A stretch of 64,000 nt of DNA from Dracaena cambodiana (taxonomy: Eukaryota; Streptophyta; Magnoliopsida; Asparagales; Asparagaceae): the NCBI GenBank assembly GCA_036321105.1, contig JAYEPQ010000012.1:19857491-19921490 (forward strand), in the 5' to 3' direction. The translations under genes and the position numbers were made by a program. Positions 23,470-36,148 of the stretch are shown piece by piece (position 1 is the stretch's first letter; every line of letters begins with the position of its first letter). Under the pieces are notes generated by a model that saw nothing but the letters and a program-made list of their open reading frames with translations, was not told the origin of the DNA and did not search any database.

Positions 23470-23959
23470 GAAGTGTAATCTCCTCTGGTTGGGCGGTCAC
23501 AGCTACTGTACCTCCTTATTCTTATTGTTGCTCGCCAAGGACGGCAGCGAGGTAGGACCTTCTGGTTACTCTTGTTGTATATGCTATTCCTGCTGGGCGT
23601 GTCAAGTACTCATGCTCCTTCGAATGGTCGTATCCGTAAATAGTTGCATTGGCTGGGCAAATGTGACAGCTGATGACAAATTGATTCCATTGTTCATGCA
23701 AATTTTCGTTATTAGAGATGGCAGAACTAGAACTAGTTTTGCCACTATTAGATGCTGGATACACTCATGGGCTTGCCCCAAGCATTGAATTATTGCGAAG
23801 TGCATGATGGAAATGATATCAAACGGGCGCCTTTTCATAATTATATTTAATAACACCATATCTCTTGAATATAATTCCATTGTTGCAGAGGATGGCATGA
23901 CGTTATATTTGATAAATAAGCTTACCAAAATATACTCCTGCCTCAAGTATCCCACTTTC
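23470..23959 (-). pseudogene. C-terminal part of a putative plant transposon protein ORF in E1
   Basis: The minus strand encodes VLLNIIMKRRPFDIISIMHF, then LPSLITKICMNNGINLSSA. This pattern resembles the 'putative plant transposon protein' domain found in extra ORFs of plant LTR elements, in which a hydrophobic helix is followed by LP..LLT.IF...G. The N-terminal part lies at 25672-26000; the short copia element at 23960-25671 splits the two. Function of the domain is unknown. Stops and frame changes make it a pseudogene. Confidence 0.5.
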
Positions 23960-24329
23960 TGTTGGGTTCGTGTCTCGCATCCGTTGAGTATCCAGATGTG
24001 ATCAAGAATTATAAGAAGTCCCAGTTGGATTTGAGTTGGAAGACCAGAGTTTTAATTAGATTAGAACACCAATTAGATGGTGATAGTGTTATTCTAATTG
24101 GATTAAGATAGAAACACTATATATATCTCTTGTATGTGATATGAGAGAATATAGAGCAATTGGCTGAGAGAGATGCTTCTCTTATTATGAGAGATGCGAG
24201 AGATAGAGAGATACTTGAATCTCTTCTTGTAACATATTTTTCTCATAGTGGATATTTCTCTCGTTATTCCCTTGGACGTAGGTCGAATTTGGTCGCCGAA
24301 CTACGTTAATTTTTGTGTTCTTCTTGTGT
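23960..24329 (+). mobile_element. 5' LTR of a short non-autonomous copia element
   Basis: Starts TGTTGGGTTCGTGTCTCGC and matches 25250-25610 nearly base for base. Compared with the 3' LTR it lacks the last 50 or so bases (through CCCCAACA) and passes directly into TATCAGAGCC, the core of the copia initiator-Met primer site. A small deletion seems to have removed the LTR end and the first bases of the primer site. Confidence 0.85.
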
Positions 24330-25249
24330 TATCAGAGCCAGAGTTATGGATCCGGAATCGAGATTGCGAGATGGTGGATCTGATGTCGAGTCGACAAGGA
24401 GGTTGGCGGAGGTATCAATGCAAAATACAATAAGAAGAAGAAGAGGAAAAAAAAAAGCCAGATACAACTGGTCATGTGCACAACTGGAGACTCTAGCAAT
24501 ATGCATCAAAAGGAGTGGCTGATAACTGAGATGGATTCTGAGGCACAGATCGACGGTTATGGTTAATCAGAGCGTGGATCGAAGAATCGGTGTCCGATTA
24601 AGGTGATCTAGGAGTCGAATCCTATATTTTTCAGCATTCTAAACACAGTGGCGGATACGGATTAGGTAAAATCCACTGTTTGGAGCAGATTCTGTATAGA
24701 TCAGCAGTGATTGATAATGTTCAAGGTATCGATATTGGTCGATCATGATTGGTTGATTGTATAATGATGAAGTATGGCGTGGTAATTCATGGTGATGGAT
24801 ACAATTACTTCGTGACATGATGAATCACATGGTAATGTATAATCGTCTATGTCTCTAGAGTTGGTCATAGTTTTTGGATCAAGGTGGAGTATGGTGTATC
24901 GATTACTTTTGTGTGATGCTCAACATGATAAGTGATTGTGAGTACTCAGGAGGTCAAGGTGTTTTGACCGAGGTGGAGCACAGTGTAGCGATTATGAGCG
25001 CTTGGTGAAGAGCGTGGTGTAGTAATCGTGAGTGTTCAAGAGAGTATGGTTTAGTGATCATGAGTGCTCGGAGGAGAGCATGGTTTAGTGATCATGAATG
25101 CTCAAGTATAGAGGCGGTGATGATTATACAAGTTGTTCCCAATCGTTGGAGCATGGTGATCGTGCGGTGAATGTCTGCGAAGTGGATGACGAGAGCAACG
25201 GAGTTTCTCCAAGATACATGGCTCATCGGATACGAGCCAAGGTGGAGAT
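24330..25249 (+). mobile_element. Interior of the short copia element, no coding
   Basis: The primer-site remnant TATCAGAGCCAGAGTTATGG is at the left. The 920-bp interior has no gag or pol sequence. It contains tandem repeats at 24985-25105 and ends in a polypurine tract CCAAGGTGGAGAT (25237-25249) typical of copia elements. Overall the element is 1.7 kb and must rely on proteins from other elements. Confidence 0.82.
24985..25105. repeat. About four tandem units of 34 bp inside the short copia element
   Basis: Units follow TAGTGATCATGAGTGCTCGG then AGGAGAGCATGGTT with substitutions. The last two are most alike. TGATCATGA inside the unit is nearly palindromic. Confidence 0.75.
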
Positions 25250-25671
25250 TGTTGGGTTTGTGTCTCGCATCCGTTGAGTATGCATATGTGATCAAGAATT
25301 ACAAGAAGTCCCAGTTGGACTTGAGTTGGAAGACCAGAGTTTTAATTGGATTGGAACACCAATTAGATGGTGATAGTGCTATTCCAATGGGATTAGGATA
25401 GGAACACTATATATATCTCTTGTATGTGATATGAGAGAATATAGAGCAAATGGCTGAGAGAGATGCTTCATTTATTATGAGAGATTCGAGAGGTAGAGAA
25501 ATACTTGAATCTCTTCTTGTAACATATTTTTCTCATAGTGGATATTTCTCTCGTTATTCCCGTGGACGTAGGTCGAATTTAGTCGGCCGAACCACGTTAA
25601 TTCTTGTATTTTTTTTGTGTTGTATTGTTTCCTTCATCTCTACGATTTTGATGGGGATTTGATCCCCAACA
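25250..25671 (+). mobile_element. 3' LTR of the short copia element, 422 bp
   Basis: Complete LTR with TGTTGGG start and CCCAACA end, which are inverted copies of each other. The flanks ACTTTC (23954-23959) and AACTTC (25671-25676) are similar but not a clean 5-bp target duplication. Confidence 0.88.
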
Positions 25672-26000
25672 AACTTCCAAGAAACTCTCATTGAAAGCAT
25701 AATCACTGATGTGTGTGCAGATCTCTTGAAATCTTCGGGAGCTGCTTAGTATTTCATTGACTCTATCAACAAAAATGACGGATATTTTTCAGGCACATCA
25801 AGTACAGGAATGACTCTTAAAATCTCTTCTCTTGTGAATGGCACTTCTCTATCTCTTACTATTGAATGCATATTGTCTCTAATTGCCAGTTGCAAATTGG
25901 CATAAAATTCATGCACTATTTCTTTGCATGCCGGTGTGTGTCTATGCATTGTATATTCTTTTAATCCTGCTGCATTTGTACTCTGAAGGCAGGATTCTCA
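25672..26000 (-). pseudogene. N-terminal part of the putative plant transposon protein ORF
   Basis: The minus strand reads ACKEIVHEFYANLQLAIRDN, then MHSIVRDREVPFTREEI near 25940-25830. The EFYANL...VRG..VPF pattern is the usual start of the plant transposon protein domain. Its continuation is at 23470-23959. It places the ORF downstream of integrase in E1 and in the same sense as gag-pol. Confidence 0.55.
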
Positions 26001-27859
26001 TGTGTCTTAGAATAATCAACTGCTCGTTTGGGTAAGAGCTTAAACTCTTCATAGTTTTCCAAGAGTTTCTTATTAATTTTTATAGTTATGTATCTCTATG
26101 GAGGAGAAGGGCTTGAAGAGCATGCACTCAACTTCTTACAAATGATTTGCTTCCTCAGTCTTATCTTGAAAAATAATTACAAAAATATACATCTTAACAT
26201 AATATTATTATTTCTCAAACTTGTGCATGAATTTAAAAGACATATTATATATTTTTTCTATTCGATAGTTTTTTTTTGTTTAAGTTATTTTCTTTTTCCC
26301 TTTTAGTTTGTTTTTTTAATTTTATAATTCCAATTCCTCATTCAAATATATATCAAAATTTATTTTAATTTCACTCTTAATGCATCAATTTGATATATGT
26401 TAGTTATTCAAGCAACCCATAAATTGTTATACTAAAATGTTGAGATTTTTATTTGATTTACTTTTGAATTAACATATAATTTAAATTATTCTGAGAAATT
26501 TGTCAAAAATCCATAAAAATTTGCTAAACCACTCCAAATCAACTAAGAAGTAAATATCTATCTTCAAACTACTCAAATTTGTTCATATATATTATAGATC
26601 TAACTTTTTGAAACAAAAATCTACTTTTTACAAAGAACAATCCGTGAAAAATCAAAGAGAATAAGACTTATTTGCCTAGATATCTTCGAAAATTCGAAAC
26701 AAATTGCGTGAGATTGGTTTTAGCCTTTGAAAGGGAAAAATTTCTCTTAAAGGTGCTGTGGAAAGGAGGCTAGGGTATGGTTGTGGAGAAAATAAAATCT
26801 AAAGATAAAATCTAAAGATCTATTTATAACTGTGGTCGTCTATCGACAACCACTTCAACAGGGGCTTCGACAACCGCTCTTGGGCAGAACAATTTTTGCT
26901 TTGTAGAGGCTGGCTGTCGACAGTCGCTTCGACTGCAGCTTCGACAGCCGCTCTGTTTTCAGAACTGAGTCACGGCAAAAAAAATATTTTATTGTTTCAA
27001 GAGTTAGTTCCTAAACTAATGTTATTTCTAAAATCTAGTTGTTAATTCCTAATTCTAAAATTATTTCTAAAACTAAAAGTTAGTTCCTAATTCTAAGTTA
27101 GTAACTATACTATGGTTGGGAAAGATTTTTATTTTGAAAATGTGAAAATTTTGAAAACAAAAAATTTTATTTTTTGTTTTTTTTTTCTTAAACAAAATTG
27201 TTGAAAACATTATGGGTATCAAATCTAAGTTATCTTTATAAGCAATTCTCCCAACTTAAAATGTACATCGTCCTCAATGAATTGATATTTCTATTTAATC
27301 AATCAAGAATAAATAAAATTTAAGAGAGAGTGCTTAGAAATTACCTCTCCTCCGTGCGGTACTCATGACCTATCAACTACAAAACAAAATTGTTACCATA
27401 TAATATATAATAATATACATTGTGTATCTCTTTAGCTCATATCAATGAGATATCAAAGGATCCACTAGATCGTGAGATTTCTCTATGTACTTTGACATTC
27501 TAAGTAATGGTTTAATAATTTTCTGTTTATTTTAAATGTATGATCATATTTAGGATTTTCAATATAATTGCATCATGCAGACACACGGTTTTAACTATGA
27601 ACAGTACGGTCCACCGTGAAAGCAATTTTTCTGGAAATAGATGAAGGCATGAATCGTATAGAAGCACTTTGCTGAAAAGATGAAAAACACGGCGTATGAT
27701 ATGGTGATCATGTCATATTCTCATTTTTTTCCCTTCAAAATGCATGAATTATCATATGCATCATAACTTAACTCTGTTTAATTTATTTATTTGTAATTTT
27801 TGTAATGGGCCAGCATAATTGAGATCTAAATTAACTAATTTGATTGTCCAATATGCTTT
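26001..27859 (-). mobile_element. Degenerate interior of E1, possibly with a further LTR fragment
   Basis: AT-rich with no clear coding. At 26830-26960 it contains GTCGACAG and TCGACAACCGCTCTTGG motifs that otherwise occur inside the LTRs (20530-20610, 33115-33185). Near 27250 it has CCCAACTTAAAATGTACATC, like the E2 region at 37377. This suggests part of another related LTR-plus-3' end was inserted or copied here. No ends could be fixed. Confidence 0.35.
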
Positions 27860-29400
27860 GCGCTCTATCTCTACAAGTAAATGACAAGTTTTTCATAGAC
27901 TATTCTATATAGAGATACGTCTAAGAGTGTTTTAAATGTAGTACAGTAAACCCATAAAGCATAAATTAGTCTAAACAACCAATCTTTGTGAAACGAATTA
28001 CCATTTTTTCTAAAATTTGCTTAATTTTTCTGTTGGCTAGTTCGACTTGTCCATTCGACTGTGGATGATAAGGTGTAGATCTTATGCGTGATGTGATACT
28101 TCATCAAATTTTTAAACGTTTTGTTATAGAATGAGAATCCCATCACTTATTATATAACTTTAGAAACTCCAAATCTGAACAATATATGTTCTTTTAGAAA
28201 TTCGACAATGGCTTGTTAGTCATTATTTCTATATGTTGTAGTTTCTACCCATTTAGAAACATTATCAATTGGTACGAGGATATAAACATATCTGTTAGAA
28301 ATAGAAAACGGTCACATAAAGTTAATACCTCAATAATCGAATATTTCAATTGTAAGTATGGGTGTTAGAGATATATCACTCTTCCAAATTAATACTTCTA
28401 ATTTCTGACATGACTCGCATCATTTACAAAATCATACGTGTCTCTAAATATAGTAGGCCAATAGAATCGACATTAGAGTATTTTGGGCTACCGTCTTTTT
28501 AGACGAAAAGTAGCCCCCACACACTTCTGTATGATAGAAAGTAATTATACTTTGAATCTCATCATCAGGCATACAATGCCTAATAATTTAATCTGAGCAA
28601 TATTTAAATAGGTAAGAGTCATCAAAAAAGAAACGACGTATTTTGTGTAAGAATCGTCGTTTGTCTTGCTAACTCTAGTGATTCAGAATTTCACTTGCAA
28701 CAAGAAAATTAATAATATCAGCAAACCAGGGAGTTGTTCTGATTGAAAATATCTGCTCATTAGCGAACTAGTTCCTAATTGGTGTTATCAAAAGTCAGAT
28801 GAGAGAGGTGGTCAGCAACTACATTCTCTACTCTCTTTCTGTCTTTAATTTCAAGATAAAATTATTAGAGTAGCAATATCCATCTGATTAATTGTGGTTT
28901 TACATCTTTCTTTGATAAAAGATATTTGAGCACCGTATGATCTATTAAAATAACTACATGTGAGCCCAAAATATATGAACGAAATTTATCAAGAGGAAAA
29001 TTACAACTAGAACTCCTTCTCTATTGTCGTATAAAATTCACATATGCCAAGTCGTAGTAGTAGGAATGAGTGTCATCTCTCCATCCTCGTTTTAATGACT
29101 ATTACCCGCACTCTTCTTTGGAACAAGTTGAACTTACCCACTTACTCTCAATAATTGGATAGATGATGCCAGTATCAAAAAGTTTAAACACTTCAGGTTT
29201 AACCATTTTTTTCATGGCACGTTTAAACTTTCGTTGTATTTGCCTAATTGGCTTGGCTCCAACTTTCAAACTGATACGATGTATACAAATAAGAGAGTCT
29301 ATACCTTTAATGTCTGCTATATTTCTTCTAAGAGTTCCCTTATACTTTCATAATATCGATAGTAGTTACTCTTCCTGATTCTCATCAAGATGCACTGAGA
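27860..29400 (-). pseudogene. Gypsy pol remnant: start of reverse transcriptase, RNase H, integrase core
   Basis: Reading leftwards on the minus strand: SLICIHRISLKVGAKPIRQI, then EVFKLFDTGIIYPIIESKWV at 29330-29110 (start of reverse transcriptase). Next comes FRSYILGSHVVILIDHTVLK, then LLSKKDVKPQLIRW, at about 29000-28870 (RNase H), and STPYHPQSNGQVE near 28080 (integrase). The reverse transcriptase body between 29110 and 29000 is missing. Stops are frequent, so no functional polyprotein can be made. The motif order and wording fit the Athila/Tat group of Ty3/gypsy. Confidence 0.75.
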
Positions 29401-29589
29401 TGACTAACGAAAAAATTTCCTTAGCTCCCAAAAATACATACTTGAGATTTTCAGGTAGCGGTTTCAGTTTAAGTATCGGTACTTGGATATAAAATGGTAT
29501 TAATTACTTTATAATTTGAGGTAACTCTTCATATACTTCCATTTTTTATATCCATTCCGTGATATATGAACATTGAGCATCAGTTAAAT

Positions 29590-30185
29590 GTTTTATAATT
29601 CAACAGCATGTTCGGATTTGAGATAATTAAGGAAATCATTGTTCATTGTTAAAGCAAGCTCTAAGGGATCAGAAATGCACAATGATATGATATCTCCTTC
29701 TTCTCGGATTTGTTCAATGTAATTAATATTTTTCAATTTATCATAAATATTCGGTTGTTTGCAAATGTTAAAAATATTAAGCTCAAGAGTCATATTTCCA
29801 AGTGAAAACTTCACCACACAATTCCTACAATTAATAACTACATTAATTGTAGCTAAAAATGAATATCCAAGAATAACAGGAATATGAGATGTGAACTATT
29901 TACAGGTGCAGTATCGATAACTATAAAATCCACTAGAAAATAAAAGTTTTTGGTTGGCACTAAATCATCTTCCACAACACTCTTAGGATTCCTTTTTGAC
30001 CTATCGACTAATTGTAGTGTGACCGGTATAGCTTTAAGTTCTCCTAGACCTAAATACTTGTAAACCGAATATGGTAAAAGATTTATACTAACCCCCAAAT
30101 CTAGTAAACCTTTTTTTTCTATATTATGTTGACCTATCACATAAGAAATAGTAGGATATCCAGGATCCTTATATTTAAGAGGCAT
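29590..30185 (-). pseudogene. Gypsy protease region of E1
   Basis: The minus strand shows PLKYKDPGYPTISYVIGQHN, then LLDLGVSINLLPYSVYKYLG, the retropepsin region. The usual active-site D-x-G-A has become DLGV. VEDDLVPTKNFYFLVDFIV and VKFSLGNMTLELNIFNICKQ follow. The corresponding stretch of E2 is at 37611-38120. It is decayed. Confidence 0.8.
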
Positions 30186-31350
30186 TTTAGAAAAGAATAA
30201 TCCACTTACCTGTTCTAAGATAACTGTTTTTCTTCTGTATGTTGTAATATCTGTTGATGGTATACAAGTCCTTCCAGAATTTTGTGTATGAGGAGACTTG
30301 TTTGATCACTTCCAGTAGAGATATGTTAATTTGTACCTGTTTGAAAATTTTTAAAATATCAACATAAGTGCACTAATATTTTAGCTTTCAATCGTTGGGA
30401 AACGGTATAGTTGGCTTAAAATTTGTGGAAGTGAGTTCTTTAGAATTATTATCTTTAGATTGTTGTACTAAATCATTGCCTTATTTCTCTTTAGTATTTT
30501 TTTTTGAAATGGGCTCATCAAGTACTTTACTACTTTGCAAACTTATTGTAGCAGCTATCTTGGATATATCATTATTAATGGAAAAAGTAAAAGTATTTAT
30601 ACCTTTGATTTTACCTAAGTGTTGGCCTTCACTTGAGATGATAGCTTACATTTTTCCTTTATTTGCAATGCAGAACTAAAGTGGCTTGTATTTGATCAGG
30701 TATCATTGATGGCTATCGCATTCTGACTATTGATTATTTGCTGCTACTGAATAAATTGCTATTACACTTAGATCTTTTGATCTATTATCTGTTGTATTTG
30801 CAAAAAATTATCTACAAAATTTCTCTTCGGTAATAATTGGTACACTAAAGGTTTATTAGAAAGTTGGTTGTATTGTTGTAGTGGATTAGTAGGTGGCTTA
30901 TTTTGATGATTAAATTATTATTGAGGATTCTATTTCCATTAAAAATTTAGATAGTTCCTCCAACTAGAGCTATATATTTGTAAATATGCATTGTTCGCTA
31001 GTTGAGGAAAAGTGCTAAACGCATGAGCTTGTTCATTTAATACTTCTTTAAAAGTAGAAAGTGTTGGACAGCCGCAAGTCACGTCTCCTTGTAATTTTCA
31101 AATATCACAAATTATCGAAACTTCTTTTATTGTCTTAACCATTTCAATTTTCTTTGTAAGCAAATCTTCACATTTTTTCATGATAGAAATTAATTGTGCA
31201 GCTATATTTTCAGTTCTCCTAGTTTAATAAGTCCACCTCTATTGTAAGATTTCTCTATTAATTGGTGTTTATCCGAAATATTCTTAATTTTCCAGACTTT
31301 TGAATTTTCAGTAAGTGAATCAAGATAATCTCAGGCTTCCTCAGCATCTT
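30186..31350 (-). mobile_element. Gag-protease linker of E1, decayed
   Basis: Minus-strand sequence between gag and protease with many stops. Short low-complexity pieces (Asn/Gln-rich, near 30720-30990) are consistent with the variable C-terminal half of gag. The + strand frame at 30395-30679 has no recognised domain. Confidence 0.45.
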
Positions 31351-32095
31351 TGCTCAAAATTCATTATTGCATATAATTTCTACAAATTGCCTGATTTCTG
31401 TATTTAGCCCTTGATAGAAAATACATACAGTCTTCCATATCTTGAAACTGTGATATGAGCATAAGAGTAGCAAATCTTTAAATCTATCCCAACACTTGAA
31501 CAATAGTTCATCTTCTTTCTGACAAAAATTAAGAATTTGCATTCGCATATAATTTATTCGATGTGAAGGGAAGAATTATTTAGGTATTCTTTTTGCATCT
31601 CATCCTATCTTCCAATTAAATTGGAACATAAAAAGTGTAGCCATGTCTTTGCTTTCTTCTTGAGGAAGAATAGAAAGAGTTTAATTCAGATTGCTCTGTA
31701 GTAATGTTTTGAGGTAATAGTAGAGCAAACTTCTTCATATTCTCGAAGGTGCAAATATAGACTCTCTGAATCCATTTCATGAAATTTAGGCAAAAGTTGA
31801 ACTACTTCAGATTTAATCTTGAAGTGTCTTATATTCAAATAAAATGCTATGCATGAAGATTGGATTGTCCTATCAGGTTATAGATAATCTTGTAAAGACC
31901 TTCCATTTCTTTCATGATGCCTATTTTTATCATTTGTATTGTTATCTCCAAATCCATTATTATTATTGTTATTCATGTTGTTATTGTTATTAGTACTCAT
32001 ATTATGAAGTGTTTGGTGGATTGGAAGTGTATATGGATTTGAGTACAATTGAATAAATCTACTGTTTGAAGTTCTCCTCCAACTGGTCATGCAAA
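31351..32095 (-). pseudogene. Gag of gypsy element E1
   Basis: From 32090 leftwards: an Asn-rich leader, RNGRSLQDYL followed by a stop, FEIKSEVVQLLPKFH-like sequence near 31820, then ILNFCQKEDELLFKCWDRFK near 31530, typical of the Athila/Tat gag core. Several stops and frame changes are present. The Asn run comes from AAT repeats. Confidence 0.72.
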
Positions 32096-32166
32096 TTCAG
32101 GATTATAAAAATTAATGATGTATGAACCGTAATCTATACAAAAGTGTAATAATACAATAGCATTGA

Positions 32167-32184
32167 CCCTCGGTAACGGCGCCA
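32167..32184 (-). other. Primer binding site of E1, tRNA-Asp type
   Basis: The minus strand reads TGGCGCCGTTACCGAGGG, six bases inside the 5' LTR. It is close to TGGCGCCGTTGCCGGGG, the Asp-tRNA type site common in Athila/Tat elements, with two changes. Confidence 0.85.
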
Positions 32185-32190
32185 AAAAAT

Positions 32191-33399
32191 TGACTGCGAT
32201 CTAAATAGTACACTTTCAAGTGCAAGAGATCAAATAAATAGTATAAGGGTAGCAACCCAAGATCATCTTTTCGAGGATTGTTTTGATTATTATGTTGACA
32301 CTAAAAAAGAATAAATTACAAAACTAGAAATAAAAATTGAATTCTTATTAACTAAAACTAAAGCTAAAAATAGTTTAAATTTACTTGAAATAAAATTATT
32401 GGTCAGATGTATTAAATTTTCCATAGAATAATTTATCGGATGTATCTATGCTTTTTAATCTCAGTTACATAAATCACATAGTCTTCCTACACCGAAAAAT
32501 ATATCATTGAAGTACAAAATCTAACAAAATTATAAACTTGATATTTTGAATAACTTTCCCTAAGGAAACCTATATGTGTTTTGAGTTTATCTAAGTATGC
32601 AATATAAATAATAAAAATAAACATTCAAAGTCTAACCATACACTATGCCTAAAGACTGTACGGTATATTAAAAACTAAGCAACTGATATATTGTCAAATA
32701 ATAAAATATCAAAGACTTAAAATCATATATTAATCATTTCAAAAATAATAGGGAATCAAAGATATCAACTTTATATAAATTAATTAAAAACAATAAGCAT
32801 AAAAATCACATACCAGCAAATTATCTAGGGTTTGTTACACATTGAACCAACACAAGAATTTATCCACTCATATTCATCATAGTCATGAATAAAGAAAAAA
32901 ATTCTTTTATTGATTTCTATGAAAGAGTACAAAAACTAAAATCTTGAATCTCTGAATTACTTTATTAATACCTCTCTTTATATCTCTCTCCTTTTCGATT
33001 GCATTGGGTATTTATAGCCTTTTACAAAATCCTAACAAAAATTATATTTATAAAGAAACTCTATTTTCTCTCAAAAAGCTCCAAAACTGGGAACGTGGCT
33101 TTTCAAAGCTCTGTCGATAGCTGCTCTTGGGTTGCATCACAGTCGATGGCTGTCAGCAGCCAATAGGTAGTTGTCGACAGTCAGACCTGTAAAATCACAG
33201 TTCAAAGCTGATACTTGAGATATATTTTGATTTTTTGATTTTTTTTTTTTTTTGCATATAAAATTTTGTAAAAAGACTATAAAACACTAGAAAAATATTA
33301 TAGTGGATAATTTGATTAATAAAAGTAATTAATCACCAAAATTGGATTACACGTGTATAAAATAAAGTAAAATAACTACACTTTTCAAGTATAATCACA
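32191..33399 (-). mobile_element. 5' LTR of gypsy element E1, 1,209 bp
   Basis: On the minus strand it starts TGTGATTATACTTGAAAAG and ends GATCGCAGTCA, next to the primer site. It aligns along its length with 19512-20845, with many substitutions, so the insertion is old. The outer flank TGACA does not match the flank at the other end (CTATAT), so no target duplication survives. Confidence 0.85.
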
Positions 33400-34300
33400 T
33401 GACAGTGAATCATTCAATTTTTTTTTTTGACTTTTGGGTCTACTAACTACAACGGAGTGTATGTTTTTCACCATTTATCTCCTCACCTATACTAATAACC
33501 TCCTCTGAAGCAACCTTATTCTTGTTATGCTCTTTCAAAGTGGAGGTCTTAAACTCCATCTATTGTGGGGCATTTGCGGTTGCTATCATCTTGAGGTATT
33601 TCATACTTGTTTTTCAACAAGGAGGTTACTTCAAAAGTCACACATTTACTATAAATTAACTTCTTGGACTCAAGGCACCAGAATATATATATCCTTTCAC
33701 ACTTGTGCTAAATCCCAATAATATAGCTTTCTTGGCTCTGGGATCAAACTTTCTTTGCCTAACAAGATAATAATCATACCAACAAAAAAAAAAAAAACAT
33801 GTGAATGACCACTCAATACCTTAAGTGGAATATTTGTCTTGTTTCAAGCACTAGACAACATATTAATAACAACGCTCACATACGATAAACCCTGAACCCA
33901 TAATTCCTTATCCAATCCAACACTAGACAGCATAATTACACTTTATCCAAGAAAGTGCGATTCATGTGCTTTGCCATCCATTTTGTTGTGGTGCTTCTCT
34001 AGCAATGAAGTGTTGGAACAATATATGTTCGTCCCGGCACAATTTGGATCTGATTTTTATTTGGTGTAATTATCCGATTTAAGTTGTTTTACCATTCACT
34101 CAGCCTGAATTTTGATCATCTTTTTCCATTTTAGAAATACATCCAATACTTTATGCCTATGACTCATTGAGTACACCCAAACTTTTTCTTTATTAGTTGC
34201 CAATTGCCACTTCAATTTTTCATGTGAACTCTCAACCCACCCTGTTTGTGCATAATAATGTTAAGTTGATTATTGAAAAAAGAAAATAACACACTCATGT
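33400..34300 (-). pseudogene. Copia integrase remnant, other half of the split copia element
   Basis: Minus strand: VWVYSMSHRHKVLDVFLKWK near 34190, then EKHHNKMDGKAHESHFLG, VIMLSSVGLDKELWVQGLSY near 33930, and KGYIFWCLESKKLIYSKCVT near 33680. This is the order of the copia integrase core and C-terminal part (APGTPQQNG, ML..AGL...FW, KGY.LW). It continues into the reverse transcriptase at 19511, showing that E1 inserted between the two. Confidence 0.65.
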
Positions 34301-34720
34301 ATTAACAGTTATCTATTAGATGTTAAATTGTGTTGGTACTAATCTGTCTACAATGCAACAAATCCTTCCTTATAGGATTCCAGCCAATTAGTGGTGAAGT
34401 ACTTGACAACATCTAGATTGATAGTGAATTTTATCTACAAAATGTTTAAGTGCTTACAATACTCTTCCATGGGGTTAGATGACAATTTTTTCATCACCAA
34501 TAAAAAAAAATTGTCAAATATCTTCTTGCAATTCTTTGCTACATTAATATTGATATACCATCTACACAATTGTTTGAAGAATGCATACAATTAATGTCGA
34601 GTGAAGATTGGTTATGCATGCTCCGAAATACCACCTGCTAACTTATAATGGGCGTACTTTCAGTAGTTGTAGTGGATCCTACTCATCTCAACAGTGGTTT
34701 GAATTATCATGAAGTATATG
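34301..34720. other. Probable gag or upstream part of the split copia element
   Basis: Decayed AT-rich sequence. The position upstream of integrase suggests copia gag to protease, but I can match no motif. It ends at the E2 LTR. Confidence 0.3.
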
Positions 34721-36148
34721 TGATCGCGATCTAAATTGTACACTTCCAAATGTAAGAGATCGACAAGTAATATGTCTCGATAAGTTTGAGGTCAAATCTA
34801 CATGGATAGTTTGGTATTGAAAAACACAAGTCTATGGATTAAGTTTAAAGAAAATAGCAATTATTTGAGAGTACAAAAATTAATTAGAAAAGAAGTTAAG
34901 GTGTCAATTTGTCTCTAGTTCTCTACTTTGTTTCTATAAATATTAGAAATTATCTTCTTAATCTTTTCTATCTATATTTATACCAACCAATAATGTATAT
35001 CTAGAATTATGATCTGAATTCCTATTTAAAGAAAATACGAATCCTATTCCAAAAGATAAACTATTTCAAGTATACACAAATATTATAATCAATCAAATAT
35101 TAGATAAGAAAAAAGAAATAAGTTAGATCTTTTTTATTTCATGATCATATTATTATAGTCTCATATATCCAATGAATAAATTGTTTATAGAATCATAGTA
35201 TGAATCCCTAAAAGAAAACACAAATCATGCTTTAAAAGATAGAATATTTCAAATACATATAAAACTACAATTAATTAACTATATAAAATAATAAGAATCT
35301 AAAAATAAAAATTATAAGAGATATAGACAAACCATTGATGAAGAACTAGAAAATAGTCATCCACCTTTCACCATGAATTTAGCCAATCATCATTGAAAAG
35401 AATAATTTTTATTCAAAAAAAGAGAGATACAAAGGATTTTTTTTCATAAGGAGGCACATCCTCTCATATTTATAGAGTATATAACTCCTAAGAAAAATCA
35501 TAACCAATCATATCCTTTACATCCACAACAAATAGATCTCAATGGCTAAGATTAGAGTTCAAAACCGAGTACAAAACGAGTCCAAATATGAGTAAAAAAC
35601 AAGTACAAAACGGGTACAAATTTATGTTCTACTGCATAGTTTTTCAATAAAATAGTCATAATTTTTGCATTTGAACTCTAATTGAGTTAATCTTGTTGCT
35701 GTTGGAAATCTAACTTAGAGCTCTACAACTTTTTCCTATACAACATTTTCCAGTTCGGATCCAATCTTTGTGAAATCTGGTTTTGAAATTATGACTGCTG
35801 CGTTGGCTGCTTTTTGGGCTATCGACAGCAGCTTCAAAAACTGCTTCAGTAACCTTTTCGGGTAGAAATTACAGTGATAGATATTAGGGGCTGTTGACAA
35901 CGGCTTCAATAGCCATTTAATGGATTTGTTGCAAATTTTTTGCTCATGCATGCATACTCGTTTCATTTCCTTGGAACCGAAACCCTTCAAAACGATTGTA
36001 GAATACTAGATTAAAGCAATAAAATACTCAATTGGAGAATTAGAATACTATATATAATAATTCGTTAATTTCTTATATTAAACGTCAAAATTGTATTACG
36101 AGTGCAAGAAATAAATACAAAATATAACATTTTTCACTCAAAATTACA
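34721..36148 (-). mobile_element. 3' LTR of gypsy element E2, 1,428 bp
   Basis: The plus strand reads TGATCGCGATCTAAATTGTA at the left and CTCAAAATTACA at the right; the minus strand therefore begins TGTAATTTTGAG and ends GATCGCGATCA. The polypurine tract CAAATTGGGGAG (minus) follows at 36149-36160. It is related to the E1 LTR but clearly diverged. Confidence 0.8.

Noticed and set aside
31878..32090. Asn-rich protein as a separate gene
   Set aside because: Its position next to the primer site and the RSLQDYL start make it the leader of decayed gypsy gag; the Asn run comes from AAT repeats.
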